From Anadara kagoshimensis (taxonomy: Eukaryota; Mollusca; Bivalvia; Arcoida; Arcidae): a DNA stretch of 64,000 nt. The translations under genes and the position numbers were made by a program. The notes below the pieces were generated by a model that was given only the letters and a program-made list of their open reading frames with translations, did not search any database and was not told where the DNA came from. Position 1 is the stretch's first letter. Each line of letters opens with the position of its first letter. Positions 12,641-25,127 of this stretch are shown here, one piece after another. The stretch spans positions 17,949,533 through 18,013,532 of the forward strand of contig CM037865.1 of NCBI GenBank assembly GCA_021292105.1, in the 5' to 3' direction.

Positions 12641-12745
12641 ACTGCATTGTCATTTTGTGTCGTGTGTTCTTGTGCATTGACATTTTGTGGCGCGTGTTGT
12701 TGTGCATTGTCATTTTGTGGCGCATGTTCTTGAATGTTCTTTTTA
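12641..12745. repeat. 33-bp minisatellite, three copies
   Basis: Unit TGCATTGTCATTTTGTGGCG plus CGTGTTCTTG, repeated head to tail. Confidence 0.8.
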
Positions 12746-13071
12746 CAAGTATGCTTTATTTTTCATTTATGATGACAACAAGGGCCTTTATGTAAAATTC
12801 ATTAAATAACATCCTATCCTGTGTATAGATACATGTAATAACAATAATTAGACATTAGGATGTGCGTAGTTCCTGTAAAGTTAATCAATATAGCACATAG
12901 TCATTATCTATTAGGACATACATGACCGACTAAATTAAATTTTAATATTTTAAAAAAATTGATATTTAGGGTTCTTCCTGGTTTAATATTTAATGAATTA
13001 AGATTTTTAATTTCACTCTTTATGACAACACTTGACTAAAGCTTTATAAGCACATAAAAGCATTTTAGTTG

Positions 13072-13403
13072 AATGATTGAGAGTTTTACGTCCCACTGGC
13101 AGTCAAGAACATTTAAGTCACAATTATACCGAGATATAAAGCAAAAGCAGGTAAAAATTAACCTTTGCAGACCGCTGATCAGGGCAATGTGCAGGGAGTT
13201 TTTTAAGCATGCCACTCCTACAGCTATCGTTGTGCAGGGTATAAGTTTTTAAGGTCACTTTTGAAGGACCATGCGTCTCTCATTTCTGACTATCCAGTTC
13301 TTGTCGCTAAAACTTTTGCCAAGTCCTTGGCAGGCCCCGCTGAGCTCGAGGTTCCAGCTGTATTCTTCCACATACGAGCTGAGCTACCGCAGTGGTCCTT
13401 TTT
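13072..13403 (-). mobile_element. tRNA-derived SINE
   Basis: Minus-strand head GCGGTAGCTCAGCTCGTATG (A box) at the right edge; tail TTGACTGCCAGTGGGACG at the left edge. The B box is decayed. Confidence 0.6.
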
Positions 13404-13969
13404 TTATTGAAAAACATGTACATTGTAATTGACAAAAATATGACATTATACCTTGACAAAATAAGAAAATATAGATGAAAGAAAACCCTTACTTTGGAAA
13501 ACATTACTTTGAACAGACACTGAATTTAATGTCAATTTTGACTACAAGGCTTTGATGCAAAGCTATGTGTCCAAATCTACTTACTTGTGGAAATGTTTTG
13601 TATATTTCATTCACAAAATTAATGTACTGTAGGTCGGGAAACTGATTTTATCCATTGACCTATTAATGTGCAGTGACCATGTTTAATTAACAGCTTTGAT
13701 TTGATTACAATTGAGATTCCACGGTTCATTGTTACAGTATTCATTAGTTGACATTAATGTTGCTACAATTTAATACTTTTTATAGGGATTCATATCCTCT
13801 TTGATTGTCTACAATAAACACTGGGTTTTAACAATTTTGAATTCATAAAAAAGTGGAATTTCTCAATTTTCTTCCTGATTTATTTAATTTTTGTTTATGA
13901 CATTTTTATTGCAGTTTATAAAATAAAGTATGGTACATGTTATACCAGTGAAGAACACATATACAGCTT
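13404..13969. other. No gene seen
   Basis: AT-rich sequence with no recognised element or exon. Confidence 0.3.
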
Positions 13970-14068
13970 TTCGGGGTCACTAGCTATCCATATCGCGCCT
14001 AACCGGTAGCAAAGCTTAGATTCCACTCCGTTAGCTCAATGTTAAATTTTCGACAGGTCTGTACTGCA
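13970..14068. mobile_element. Family A MITE, right half only
   Basis: Ends GTTAGCTCAATGTTAAATTT then TCGACAGGTCTGTACTG. No left terminus is found within 300 bp. Confidence 0.6.
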
Positions 14069-14667
14069 TTTATTCATGCAAGTTATTTGATACGCTAAGG
14101 TAGATTTTCAATTTACCTTGTGCACAGTAAGATGTCGAGCTCTATATTAATACTGGTGATATGTTCAACAGTGTGATATTACCTCAGTTCAAAAGTATAT
14201 AAATTAAAAATCAGTTTTATTGAAAAATACATGGCTTTGCATTGTGTGTGTTGTATATCACAAACCATTTAAACGTATATATCTTAACATCTTGTATTTG
14301 AAAGTAGTGCACGTGTGGTAACAATTACGCTAAAAATATTCATTTCCATTTTTTTTTAATTTCAGACGAACAGTTAACATAAACTAGTTGGCGTATAAAG
14401 GAGAAAATTCTATCATTGTAATTGCAGAACTATTGGGATTAACAGGCAGGAAAATGGCGGTGTTTATCACGTGATTTGGATGGCTTCCCAGAATGAAGTA
14501 ATATAATTCATTTTCTATTTAATGGAACAGGGATAGTGTAGTTATGACAAAATCCGTTAAATAACTTGTTGATGTAACGAGTTATCCAGACGTATACGGT
14601 TACATCACCTACAAATAGCATTGTCTGATTAATTGGTTGTAGTGTTTTGGCTTGTATTCATTGAATA

Positions 14668-14900
14668 GAAGAAGTCTGGAGACAACGGGTTGTGTTCTGT
14701 GTTTTGTATCTTCATAAGAATTTCTGAGGACAACGGATAATTTTCTGTGTCTTGTTTTATCATAAATTGTGAGGACAACGGATAGTTTTCTTCATTATAA
14801 GTTCTGATGACAACGGGTCATTAGCTTATTTCTGAGGACAACGGATAGTTTTCTTCATTATAAGTTCTAGGAAAACGGATAATTTTTCGTTGTTTTCATT
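14668..14900. repeat. Minisatellite upstream of the WASP-like gene
   Basis: Five to six irregular units around CTGAGGACAACGGATAGTTT plus TCTTCATTATAAGTT, spaced ~35-60 bp. It ends about 480 bp before the start codon, so it lies in the promoter or 5' UTR region. Confidence 0.8.
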
Positions 14901-15375
14901 ACAACAGTATCTCCTCACTTAATGATTACAACTTTTTCTTGGCTTTAAATTAAGTCAAATAGTTGACAATCATATTTCCTTTAAACTACGGAAGCTAAGT
15001 TTATAAGTGTGTCTGAGGGATAAGATACTAGTAATGACGTCATCACTTCCTGTGTTCTTGACGGAGTTTGAATCATTTCTGAACAGTATACGTCTATAAA
15101 TTGTTTTCAAGAGAGGACGCGCATGTCAGTTTGACATTCAAGTTCTCTGGAGTCTGTTTTACCCAAATGAGATTAAGGAATTAGTGGATTAATAAAATAG
15201 TTTATTACAATACTCAAAGTGAATCGGAATCTCGTTTATTTGGATTAATTTGGGATTATCTCTTAATTCTAAGTGACAAACCACTTGACAGATTTTAAAT
15301 AGGATATTACAATGTGATGAAACTCACTTAGTAAGCTGTTTATGTTGTTGAGATTTATGGAAAATTAATTTTAAT

Positions 15376-16404
15376 ATGGCAACAATGTCTTCAGTTGCTG
15401 TAAGTGCACCTACTAACAATATACCTGATGGAGTTCTGTCAGATAACCCATACTGCTCCACCGAGGAAATATTGCGACTTAGAGAAAAACAAATTGTGAG
15501 GAAAAGTATTAAACGCATATCGGAGAAATATGATTCTGTGGAAAACTTTGGACCGTTAACGGAAAATAATGTGAAACAGAAGGGTGATAACGCTTCTGAG
15601 AGACCACACATATCGGAGCCCAACAGCATATCACCTACCCACTCATACGGGCGGAGTACGTACGCGGAGGGGATAACGGATCAGGACATTTTGCAGGCAG
15701 AAATGTTTTTCAAAAGTCATAAGACTGATGTTCATGTTTGTCAGTGCCTTGCCAATCTGTATTTTGGTAAAGTTATGGATAATAAAGATCACTGGAAATT
15801 CTCTATGACAGGAATCCCGGTGTTGGTTCTGGATACGGGTGATCATCACCGGAAACGGAAGTTACAGATCGTGTTAGCAGAAAAGGGAACAGGGTTCATA
15901 TTGTGGAAAGATGAAATTGATCACTTAACAATGTATAAAGCACCTCATTTGAATTTCCACACACTTCACATTTCAACTGATCACACACGATTGGCCGGTT
16001 TTAGTTTCGATGAAACCGCAGCTGCATCGGAATTTTATAACACAATATTGAAACTCACATCAGATCCGGATGATGACCTCATGAAACTCAGTAAATCCAA
16101 AAAGAGGTCAAAATCCGAAAAGAAGAAAAACAAAACTAAATACAAACCTCCAAAGAAAACAGAAATATCGACGCCATGTTGTTTTGTTCACGTGACCAAA
16201 TTAGAAAGAGAGCCTTTGGAATTAACTCCGTCTATAGACAGCCTTCAACAAGAATCTCTGACACAGGACACTAACTCTCTGTCCCCGACTCGTAACGATG
16301 GTGACGGCTCGGATGTTTCTAGTCTAGTGGGTAGCAAGCTGACAATTAATAGTGAAGACACAAGTTCCGGTATTTCAGAGGATCACCTTTCTAGTGACCA
16401 GTAA
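15376..16404 (+). CDS. WASP-like protein: EVH1/WH1 domain, basic stretch and CRIB-like motif, no VCA
   Basis: Uninterrupted 342-codon frame; an in-frame TGA at 15349 precedes the first ATG at 15376 (a second ATG is codon 4). Residues ~115-228 read as an EVH1/WH1 (PH-like) fold: ANLYFGKV near the start, a conserved Trp, FHTL around 194-197, then AGFSFDE and a C-terminal amphipathic helix (AAASEFYNTILKL), the pattern of the WASP WH1 domain, which binds proline-rich WIP-type ligands. Residues 239-261 are very Lys-rich. Directly after comes ISTPCCFVH (264-272), which fits the CRIB core ISxP-x2-F-x-H for Rho GTPases, but the second His and the Gly are missing (K275, E277). The tail 280-342 is Ser/acidic. 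WH1-basic-CRIB is the WASP order, yet no polyproline, WH2 or acidic Arp2/3-binding part follows. Role in actin or GTPase signalling is inferred. A non-coding 5' exon is possible (acceptor-like site at ~14365). Confidence 0.75.
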   Translation: MATMSSVAVSAPTNNIPDGVLSDNPYCSTEEILRLREKQIVRKSIKRISEKYDSVENFGPLTENNVKQKGDNASERPHISEPNSISPTHSYGRSTYAEGITDQDILQAEMFFKSHKTDVHVCQCLANLYFGKVMDNKDHWKFSMTGIPVLVLDTGDHHRKRKLQIVLAEKGTGFILWKDEIDHLTMYKAPHLNFHTLHISTDHTRLAGFSFDETAAASEFYNTILKLTSDPDDDLMKLSKSKKRSKSEKKKNKTKYKPPKKTEISTPCCFVHVTKLEREPLELTPSIDSLQQESLTQDTNSLSPTRNDGDGSDVSSLVGSKLTINSEDTSSGISEDHLSSDQ

Positions 16405-16439
16405 TTATGTTTCGTATTGTTTAGAGTGGTTATTAAATT

Positions 16440-16745
16440 TGGTAAGTGAGTCTGATTGGATGAATCTTGAACCCATGATATACTGGAGATTAACCAGTGA
16501 TTATATTAAGTAAGGGAGTTTGTGATTGGTTGGATCAATGATAATATTAATCATTGGTTTAATAGATTGTTTAATTTTAAAAGTGAATTGACCATTGATT
16601 GAATCAATGGTTAAGTTTTGAAGTGAATTGTTCAAAGGTTCTATTTTGAAAGTGAATTAACCATTGGTTGAATCAAAGTGAATTAACCACTGGTTGAATC
16701 AATGGTTCTATTTTGAACGTGAGTCTGTGATTGGTTAAAGTGCTC
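16440..16745. repeat. Minisatellite just after the WASP-like stop codon
   Basis: Repeated GTGAATTAACCATTGGTTGA and ATCAATGGTTCTATTTTGAA blocks, beginning ~36 bp after the stop and therefore probably in the 3' UTR. Confidence 0.75.
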
Positions 16746-17539
16746 TCATTATTGGTGCTATCACTGTTTTAATTAGCACTTTCTGTATTTACCTGCTTCT
16801 ACAATGCAACAGTTTACAATGCTTCAGTAGATAGAATCTGTTTATCTGTTCTCATTGTGAGTTTTATTTTATCAAATACTGTTATAAATATTAAAAATAT
16901 TCAATTAAAACATTATTAATTTTTTTAGATTTCGAAAACATAATCTTTATTAAATCTTGGTAGTATGTGGTGCGTGAATTTGTACAAGTAATTAACTGTT
17001 CTTTACTAAGTTGCACTTATGGCAACATTAAAAGTGCTAGTACACGCAGTTGCAATGTCCCAAATAAACATTTCAGACCACACAATCCATTATACTGCCC
17101 TACTCTATTTCGAACCATGAACTTGAGCGTGTGTAAAAGACAATACAGAATAACTAGAAATGAGAAAAAGACACAGAGATACCAGATAAAAGACACATGT
17201 ATTAAAATATCTGATAAAAGTCAAACGTATTCATATGCCTATACGTGAAAATAAGTCCTAATGCATATACTTTGCCTGGTTTTTTCCATGATTAGCAATT
17301 TGAATGTACCAATAACATAATATCAATTTTACATAAGAGATAGGTCAGAGTGCAATATTCTATATTACATAGGATGCCATTGTTTCATTTGCTATAGCTA
17401 GCAATTACAGGACATATAAACATTTGCAAGTTTTATCTTTTTTCATCTGGTATCCCTGTTCTTGTGTCTAGTGTATCTATTTTCTCTGTTATTACACCTT
17501 ACACACATTCCTGGAAATTCTTATCTGTTGACGGAAATC
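16746..17539. other. No gene seen
   Basis: The frame at 16967-17248 has no family or splice support. ATTAAA-type hexamers around 16900 could end the upstream transcript. Confidence 0.3.
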
Positions 17540-17875
17540 TAACATCTTACATTGTGAAATATGCAGATTTCCTGATGAAGAGTAGGCACTTGACTATAAC
17601 CAGAGCAACCATAAGAGAAATTGATTTCATCAATAACTCATTGACTCGAACTCAGCCCCTAAGCCTAACCTAAAAACAACAACCGTCCGTTCCTAACCAT
17701 GTACTTTTACATGTCGATTCAAAGGTCCCCCTTACATTGTGAAATATAGAGATTTCTTAGTGATAATTAGGTACATGTACTTGGCTAAAGCCAGGGTAAC
17801 CATGATGAAAATCGATGTCATCAATAATACCCCTTAACCTAAACTTAAACTTAACCCCGTAACCTTACCCTTAGA
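17540..17875. repeat. Two-copy tandem duplication with telomere-like 3' ends
   Basis: Blocks beginning CTTACATTGTGAAATAT at ~17546 and ~17731 share AGATTTC, TTGACTATAACCAGAGCAAC / TTGGCTAAAGCCAGGGTAAC and ATCAATAA. Each ends in a C(C)TAACCTAA-rich stretch, only loosely like degenerate telomere repeat. Confidence 0.6.
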
Positions 17876-18269
17876 CATGCATTTAATCATTTTCCCGTTG
17901 AATTGAGTAGTTCATGTATACTTGTAGCAAAGCCAAAGGATAGGAGCAGTACAGACGACCTTTGACCGATTTAAGCTGAAGTATTTTTGAAAATTCCAAT
18001 TAGTTAAAATGATATAAGTGTTCTGGAGTATGTTATAATGGTATATAAATTTCTCATTTCCGACAGACATTGAAATATGTCAAAAATGTGATATATCTCT
18101 TATACTGATTGTAAGTACATTCGTACATGTACATAAAGTATACATTACATAACGTCTCCAAGATAATGCGAGTGATTTATCAACGAGTGATGGGTGACGA
18201 TTGCAATAAAGCAGTCAACGCGATACAAATAAAGAAATATACAAATCATGTCTTAATACAACCTAAAAG

Positions 18270-18405
18270 CCAAGTCAACATTTTGAAAACTGGCAACTTA
18301 AGTTAAACACATGAACCTCCAACAGGGAGGCGAGACCGGGTGCTTCAAATGGGAAAGTATCTCTTGTTAAGCTAGCTGACGAATGCATATAAAACCGGTA
18401 CAAAA
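18270..18405 (-). mobile_element. Retroelement 3' end fragment (family L)
   Basis: TTGAAAACTGGCAACTTAAG, ACACATGAACCTCCAACAGG and GACCGGGTGCTTC match the reverse complement of the family L tail. Confidence 0.6.
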
Positions 18406-18609
18406 TTATATAAAAACAACAATACGCCAAAATTATGTAGACATCGACGTTTGAATATCCATAAAAGATATGTTATTGTTGAAAAAGTGTCACATATCGT
18501 GCTTGTAGTATATGACACCGACCAGTAACTGAAGTCGACCATATTGAAAATTCAATGTGTGTTGGGTATGGTTTCAAAGTGGTTCGCCAGTGCACTGTTT
18601 TTCAACGTT

Positions 18610-18692
18610 ATATACCTATTTTCAGAGGTTTACTTTGCTTTTTGGATTGTGATTTGAACATGGGCTGATATGTTTGTGTTTGATGTTAAAGC
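18610..18692 (+). mobile_element. Retroelement 3' terminus (family L)
   Basis: TTTACTTTGCTTTTTGGATT, GTGATTTGAACATGGGCTG and ATATGTTTGTGTTTGAT: the extreme 3' end of the family. Confidence 0.6.
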
Positions 18693-18766
18693 CAATTGTG
18701 TTCTGGGCCATTGCTAGATACAATAGAGATCATACATTGGACTAAAGATAAATGTCTTGATATAGT

Positions 18767-19010
18767 GGAGTAGGATTATCGATTTTTACGTCCCAGTCAA
18801 GATTCTTTCATTTACCAGTATATCGAGCTGGTCAGTCTGGGACTTTAGAGAAAAATTGGAGTACCAAGAGAAAACCACCGACCTATGGCAAGCGAACAGA
18901 CACATTTTCTTACATTAAGATCTGCCCCGAATGGGATTCGATCCTATACGATAAGAGTCACAGTGATCCGTAATCCGGTGCTGTAGCCGACTTGCAATTG
19001 GACAGCAAGT
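18767..19010 (-). mobile_element. tRNA-derived SINE
   Basis: Minus strand: head with GGATCGAATCCC (B box), a GTGGTTTTCTCTTGGTACTC core typical of mollusc SINEs, then CTTGACTGGGACGTAAAA tail. Confidence 0.65.
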
Positions 19011-19177
19011 TCTTGATAAACATTATGGTGTATTATGCAAAGGATCCTTAAAATATGATATTAATCGACAGATAACCTTAGACAGAAGCAGAATTTATTC
19101 AGAATCTTGTTAAGTCTGGATAAAAGTATGTAGTTCACATACAGATGTATAGATGACGTTCTGTCTCTTAACAATCC

Positions 19178-19445
19178 TAAATTTGGAGACTATGTAAATG
19201 TCGTCTATTCTAATGAGTTTGGAATATTTCTCAAGTCCTGACTCATATTTGAACAAATACTTATACCTGATCTATGACGCCCACGAAAGGCTACATTTGA
19301 AACTTTATGCTAAACGTGAAGACTTCAATTTTTCTATTGTCACTTTTCCTTTTCTATGCAGTAATATACCTGCTTATGGTGTATTTGTTTCCAAATTATT
19401 ACGCTATGGTATAGAAGTAGCCGCTATAGCAACTACAGACAGTTA
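19178..19445 (+). pseudogene. Retroelement RT C-terminus, fragment (family L)
   Basis: Encodes LHLKLYAKREDFNFSIVT then FPFLCSNIPAYGVFVSKLLR, closely matching residues encoded at 45822-46210 (minus). This is the C-terminal part of a retroelement polyprotein. It breaks off after ~80 residues and lacks the catalytic RT. Confidence 0.65.
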
Positions 19446-22400
19446 ATGGTTTTTATACAGAGGTTGTCACTATAGTAGGTTCTACTATACGTTGTTGAAC
19501 AACAACTTCAATACTTCATATAACCACAGATGAACGATATATATAGAGCAAAAATTATAAAATATACGTAGACCATATGTAAAGAATTTATCGTGAGTTA
19601 TGTAATAAGCAAGATATGAAATAAAAATCCAAACAAAATTCTTGTATCATACGAAATAGATATCAACAATCACAAAAACACGACCGATGAGTGTACTGCC
19701 AATACCAACAGAATTTGAATTGCACATGAATCCATATGGAATTGCTCATCTTTTGAATTACAAATCGGTAAAGATGTCTAATAGAAGAGGAATGGTCCTG
19801 GATTGATTTACACGCGGAATAGTTTGCATGATGTATGTGATTTGAAGATAATTGCTGCCTACTGGGTATTTTATCTTAATGAATTAAAGAAATAAGTGAA
19901 GAGGTCAAAACAATAAAGACATTTAAAGGCAGCATGTTTGTCATGCACAGTTCTTCTTGGAAGAAAGTAGTTAAACCTGGTTAAGTTATATCTAAAGCTG
20001 GGATTAAAAGAATAAGTAATTTGAAACGGTATAAATCAAACTGTAACATTTTATCAAGCATTATCCTCAAGTAGACAGCAAATTCGCCAAAACGTGCATG
20101 TTTATTTCAGACGGTTTAGCCACAGCTTGCCCTTCTGGGTAATGAAGATGCACATACAATTGAGCCTGAGACTTTAATTGATGTCCAAGCTTCGCCCAGG
20201 TACATATACAACAAACTTAGCACTCAAGCTGAGTAAGAGTCCGTAGAACCGCTTTAAAAAATCAAATATTTTTCAATAATTTGTTGAACGCAATTATTGC
20301 AATATTTATCAGTCAAAGTTAAAAATAATACAAACAAAAGTGCATCAAAAATGTACCGGGAGAATTGTAAGAAGAAGCCAACTCAACGCAAAAAAAAAAA
20401 AAAAAAAAAAAACAAACAAAATCAGACATATAATTGCATGGTGATCCCGTGTCTTGTCACTCACTTTAAAATGTTAATAAGTACGCAAAAAATGCAGTTG
20501 TGGAACCAACTAACATGCCATGTGCAAATTTCAAATGCATTATTTTAATAAACAATCATAATCAGCACATTACATACAAATCAAATAAACATTTGTTGTC
20601 CTGGTACTGTTAATAAAATTCCCATGCGTAAGCATTTTCATCCAAGATGTATTATATATACATCAACCTATATGATATTTGTATATAAAACAAAGTACAA
20701 AATAAAGTATTTATTTAGTAAATTTAAATAAATATTAAGTACACAAGTCTGAATGTGATGGGAAATATAAATTAGATAAGAAACATGTACCTGATGGCAC
20801 TGTGACGATGAAAACTTCAAGTGCATATACAGACGTATAATGATTTATCATCGTAACAGACAGGAATATTAATACTTTGAGATCAGACTTAATTATGACA
20901 CTAATGATGAAATCAGATTTACTGGCTGTTTCTGGCTATTAGAAAAGTTAAAATTCTTGATATGAGAGTGAAGGACTGATGTGATTAACATTCAAATATA
21001 CTTTAGAATTTGGCTCATTTCACTTAGTAAATGATAAAAAGAAGCCATATTTAACCAAGAACCTTGGCACAGACGAGAGTTTCCAAATCACTGTGCTAGA
21101 TACAAGCGAGCTGTTTTACAAGTTGCAATGAAGTATCGAGTACCGAGTCTTCAAAACGCCACATGACATTTGTGCAGCATCCACACATTCCCAGAACAAT
21201 ACTATTTTGAACGATAAAAGGTGCAATTTTTCAGTTGTATGGAAATATTGGCGTGCAAGAACGTGGAGTATCACGTAGTACGCTGCAATTTCGATTGTCC
21301 TCTTTATCGATAGTATAAATTACAAACCGGACATAACGATGTAGAACAGGTGTCTTTGTCACACCAATTTAGAAAATACATATGGAATATAACTCTACAT
21401 GCACCAATTACAAAAAAGCCAACAATGTGCATGTACATATTTGTATATAAAGAATAAAAAAAAATATTTCTCTTTTTTCCTGCTTGTAAAATGAAATATC
21501 AAGAGAAAGATGCATTTTATAAATATAGTTGTACTATACTGCAGAAAAATGATTTGCACAATAATTTTAACATTTAGGCTCGCTTTTTCAAATGTGAGTA
21601 GAAGACAATTGTGTAAAATACATAGTTAAAAGTGGTGTGTTGTTTGTCTAAAGGGTTAGCAGCAACTGCTTACTGCTTTAAAAGTGAACACAAGCATATG
21701 GTGTAAAAATGTAGAAAGCAAGTTGGGAAACCATACTGCATTTAAAAAAGTTTTAACATGGTAAAAAATAAAACAATCATTTAAGTCAAACATATTTTGA
21801 CAAGATATTAATTAACAAACATTTTCAACATTTTCAGCCCAACACGCTGGTCAACACTTCTGGATCTGAAACATAACCGTGTTTTTTTAACAATGCAACA
21901 GATCACATTGTAATAACACAAATACGTATGGACACCGACCACTTTAAAGTAAATAGTCGAATATTTGATAAGAAATGGACTTCCCCAAAAAACATATGTT
22001 TCGTTTGAATACACTTGATCAAGATACTCATGTATATTTCAAGAGGGATAACTCTATTACTTACTGTTAGTGAAATACAGCAAAATATGCACTCGAAAAC
22101 CATAGACGTAGTAACATATCATTGTACGTCTGATTTTGAACATCTTTCTACAAACATCATTTTAATTACACACAGAATGGTCAATGTGATTGGCCATCTA
22201 TCAGTTGCAATACTGTACTAAATACTAAATTGTTGTTTATTCTTTCATATTCTAAAACCCAACCACGTGATTCTGCTTTACACCTGTTGCATTAAGTCTA
22301 TGAAAAAACATCATACATTTTGTTACCTTATTTCTAAATACATACAAGAATATTAATTTTGTTCGCTATATGTACATAGTAATACCCGGAAAATGTTTTA

Positions 22401-22607
22401 ACCAATTCCATATTCCTAAAACAATCAGTCACAGCAGTCGTGTACGGAAGCCTGATAGTGAAAGATTTTGAAAACAATTTTCATTTGCATGTATCTTTGT
22501 TTGTCACTTGTTTTCTATTCGTTATCTGACAGTCACCACTTGTCGTCATGAAAACTGCATTTTGTGTGTTTGCAAACGTTCCAATACTGGACAATTCAGG
22601 TAAGAGT
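19446..22607. other. No gene seen
   Basis: About 3 kb of AT-rich sequence with an A-run at ~20390-20411 and several overlapping short frames on both strands, none with splice, family or codon support. Confidence 0.35.
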
Positions 22608-22797
22608 TACAGTACATATCTAGACCTGTCGAAAGCTTAACGCTGAGCGTACGAAATGGAGCCTGAGCTCGGCTGGCGAGTGGCTAAGATTTGAATAGCT
22701 AATGACCGAAAGGGTGCCAAGAAAATACCAGAGGATCCGAAATAAGGTCTCGATTAGGCTTTTTCTTAGTGTTAAACTTTCGACAGGTCCATGCTGC
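22608..22797. mobile_element. Family A MITE
   Basis: TACAGTACATATCTAGACCT then GTCGAAAGCTTAACGC; right GTGTTAAACTTTCGACAGG then TCCATGCTG. Confidence 0.7.
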
Positions 22798-23650
22798 CTT
22801 CAGAAGTCATTTAACACATGTAAAAGCAATTGGTGTAAATAAAAATTCAATTGTCTATGTTGTTTTTTCAGTTATTACGTGTAATGTTCACATGATAAAG
22901 AAATATGAATTTTAAAGAACCTAAATAAAAACCTTTTAATCGTTCATCTACAAACAGCTTTATCTATTACCGTTTAAGTCAACTTAACAATGACAAAATA
23001 CTGATCTAAGGGAGATAACTACGTTTTTATTGCTATCAGACACGAAATAATACTATAGAACAAAACGTATTTAAAGTTTTCAATAAATAATAATAAATAT
23101 TTATTCAATTTATGGTATTGATGAGCTATCATCTCGATCAAGTTTTCAAACAAAGTTTAATTAGTGTTAACACCTTAGCTTTTCAAATCTTTACTGAGGC
23201 ACATAGGCCACTGCACAAACTGAAATCCTGATATACACTAGTGTTTTAGTCAAATTTGATAAGATTTTTTCTTTATTTTAACAATTTAACACCTTAGTTT
23301 TTCCAGGTCTAAATATTCATAAAGATTTAAAATGTTTTTAAATATTCATTTATTTTTTTAGTAATTCGGATTAGTTGTGTAAAATATTGCATAATTGTCA
23401 CGAATATTGGAGATTCCGAGGAGCAAATAAGAAAAATACGACTCCGTGATGTGGTTCCCGCCACATTATAACAAGTAAGGTTATATAATGTGTATTGTTT
23501 TACATAAGTATGTATTTAAATTTATGAAACTTGTTTTATCGATATATGTGATCACTTATCCCAAAATTAAATCTGATAATTGCAAGTACACAAAAGGTTT
23601 TACAATGACCGACTAGATAGAAACCTCCAATCAAACCCACTAATCTATTG

Positions 23651-23653
23651 ATT

Positions 23654-23732
<79 letters not shown>

Positions 23733-23752
23733 GTATGTATGTATGTATGTAT
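23651..23752. repeat. AT dinucleotide run then GTAT tetranucleotide run
   Basis: About 55 bp of AT repeats followed by about ten GTAT units. Confidence 0.95.
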
Positions 23753-23774
23753 AATTATTATCTGTGATCACAGC

Positions 23775-23960
23775 TTCTCCCACCATTAATGTTCAATGCT
23801 TGCTCTGGAAGAACCTAGCACTAGAAAGCTAGTCAGTCCGCTTGCAAAGGTCAGTCGTTTTCTTCAGGTACTCCGGCTTTCTCCAACAGTTTTGAACTGA
23901 CAGCTTCAATATAACTGAAAGATTCTTGACTGGGGCGTTATACTACATTACTATACTATT
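23775..23960 (+). mobile_element. SINE, 3' part
   Basis: GGTCAGTCGTTTTCTTCAGG then TACTCCGGCTTTCTCCAACA core, and AGATTCTTGACTGGGGCGTT tail. Confidence 0.6.
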
Positions 23961-24044
23961 ATATATCGTTTGTCCTTGTTGACCAGACATTATTCGGAAC
24001 ACTGGAACATTTAGAATATGGTACGCAAGCGTTTTCATTAGTTT

Positions 24045-24130
24045 ATTATCATTATTTTACATATACCAGTTTTAATTTGCAGTTTCGGAATACATTTCCT
24101 CATCAGTAGTGCTTGGACCAAAATTATGAA
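24045..24130 (-). repeat. Family D dispersed repeat
   Basis: Minus strand contains GGTCCAAGCACTACTGATGA and GGAAATGTATTCCGAAAC, the shared core of four dispersed copies (also at 28345, 51664 and 57862). Confidence 0.6.
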
Positions 24131-24629
24131 ACCAATATTATATCTGAGTTATATAGTTACTGAGAGATAAGTGTTGAACTATTTTGACTTGTTATATTCC
24201 TAATAAAACAATCAATCAACTATTCTCTGGTATGATTGTTAGCAATAAAGTCGTCTGTTTTGTTCTTTTCATACGTTGCGTGATCATTGTTCGCCGTCTA
24301 TCTAACGCTGTGCTAGACAAGTTACCATTACGCTTGCTGAACGTGGTTTATTACGGACATTCCCGTTTTCTCCATCATCGAATAACACATTGCTTCTATA
24401 TGTACATGTAAGTGAAGGAAACTTTATTACTCCATTCTACACTATTACAAGGCTGTTAATTTTTGTATTGCATCTAGAGAATGCATATATATGTTGTGCG
24501 TACATGGATATTAATTTTGGATTTCGGGAGATGACGATTAAATTAGCAATTGTTATACCAATATTGTCTATAGACAATGTCATTATATATAGCTACCAAG
24601 TATGATATTATATGAAATATAATATATGT

Positions 24630-24870
24630 GCTTAGATTGAAGCTTTAATCCAATGTGTTCCGAGACACTGAGGGTAATCATCTTTTGCCTGCATGTATAA
24701 GGATGGGATTACAAAATGTCAATTCAAAATTATCCGCACAAGAAAAGCTTCACTTTGCTCGAACACTTTAATTTCCGCCTATAGGAAATATACTCTGTAA
24801 TAATATGCAAGTTAGATTGATGTTTTAAGCCCATGTGTTCCCAGGTACTCAGGGTAAGCACAGTTGGGAG
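24630..24870. repeat. Two-copy tandem duplication, ~177 bp
   Basis: TTAGATTGAAGCTTTAATCC with CAATGTGTTCCGAGACACTG at ~24634 is repeated as TTAGATTGATGTTTTAAGCC with CATGTGTTCCCAGG at ~24811. Confidence 0.7.
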
Positions 24871-25127
24871 TGAAATTGACAGACGATGCCGGTATTAACA
24901 ATTGCTAATTTATTCGTAAGATGCAATAAAAAGGATGTTTTAGATTATTATAAATGAAAAATATATATTCGAAAGCTGGATAAGTAACGGTTACATGTAT
25001 TTATTCTATGTTGAACTCTGCAGTGTTGAATAGGTAACGTCCTTGAGGTACCCCCGTTACTATTAAATGTAAATGCTACGGTTTTCTTTTGAGTTGGTCA
25101 TATATTAAACAAATTGGCATAAGTAGA

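Noticed and set aside
16967..17248. 93-codon frame downstream of the WASP-like gene
   Set aside because: Low-complexity composition, no splice context and no similarity recognised.
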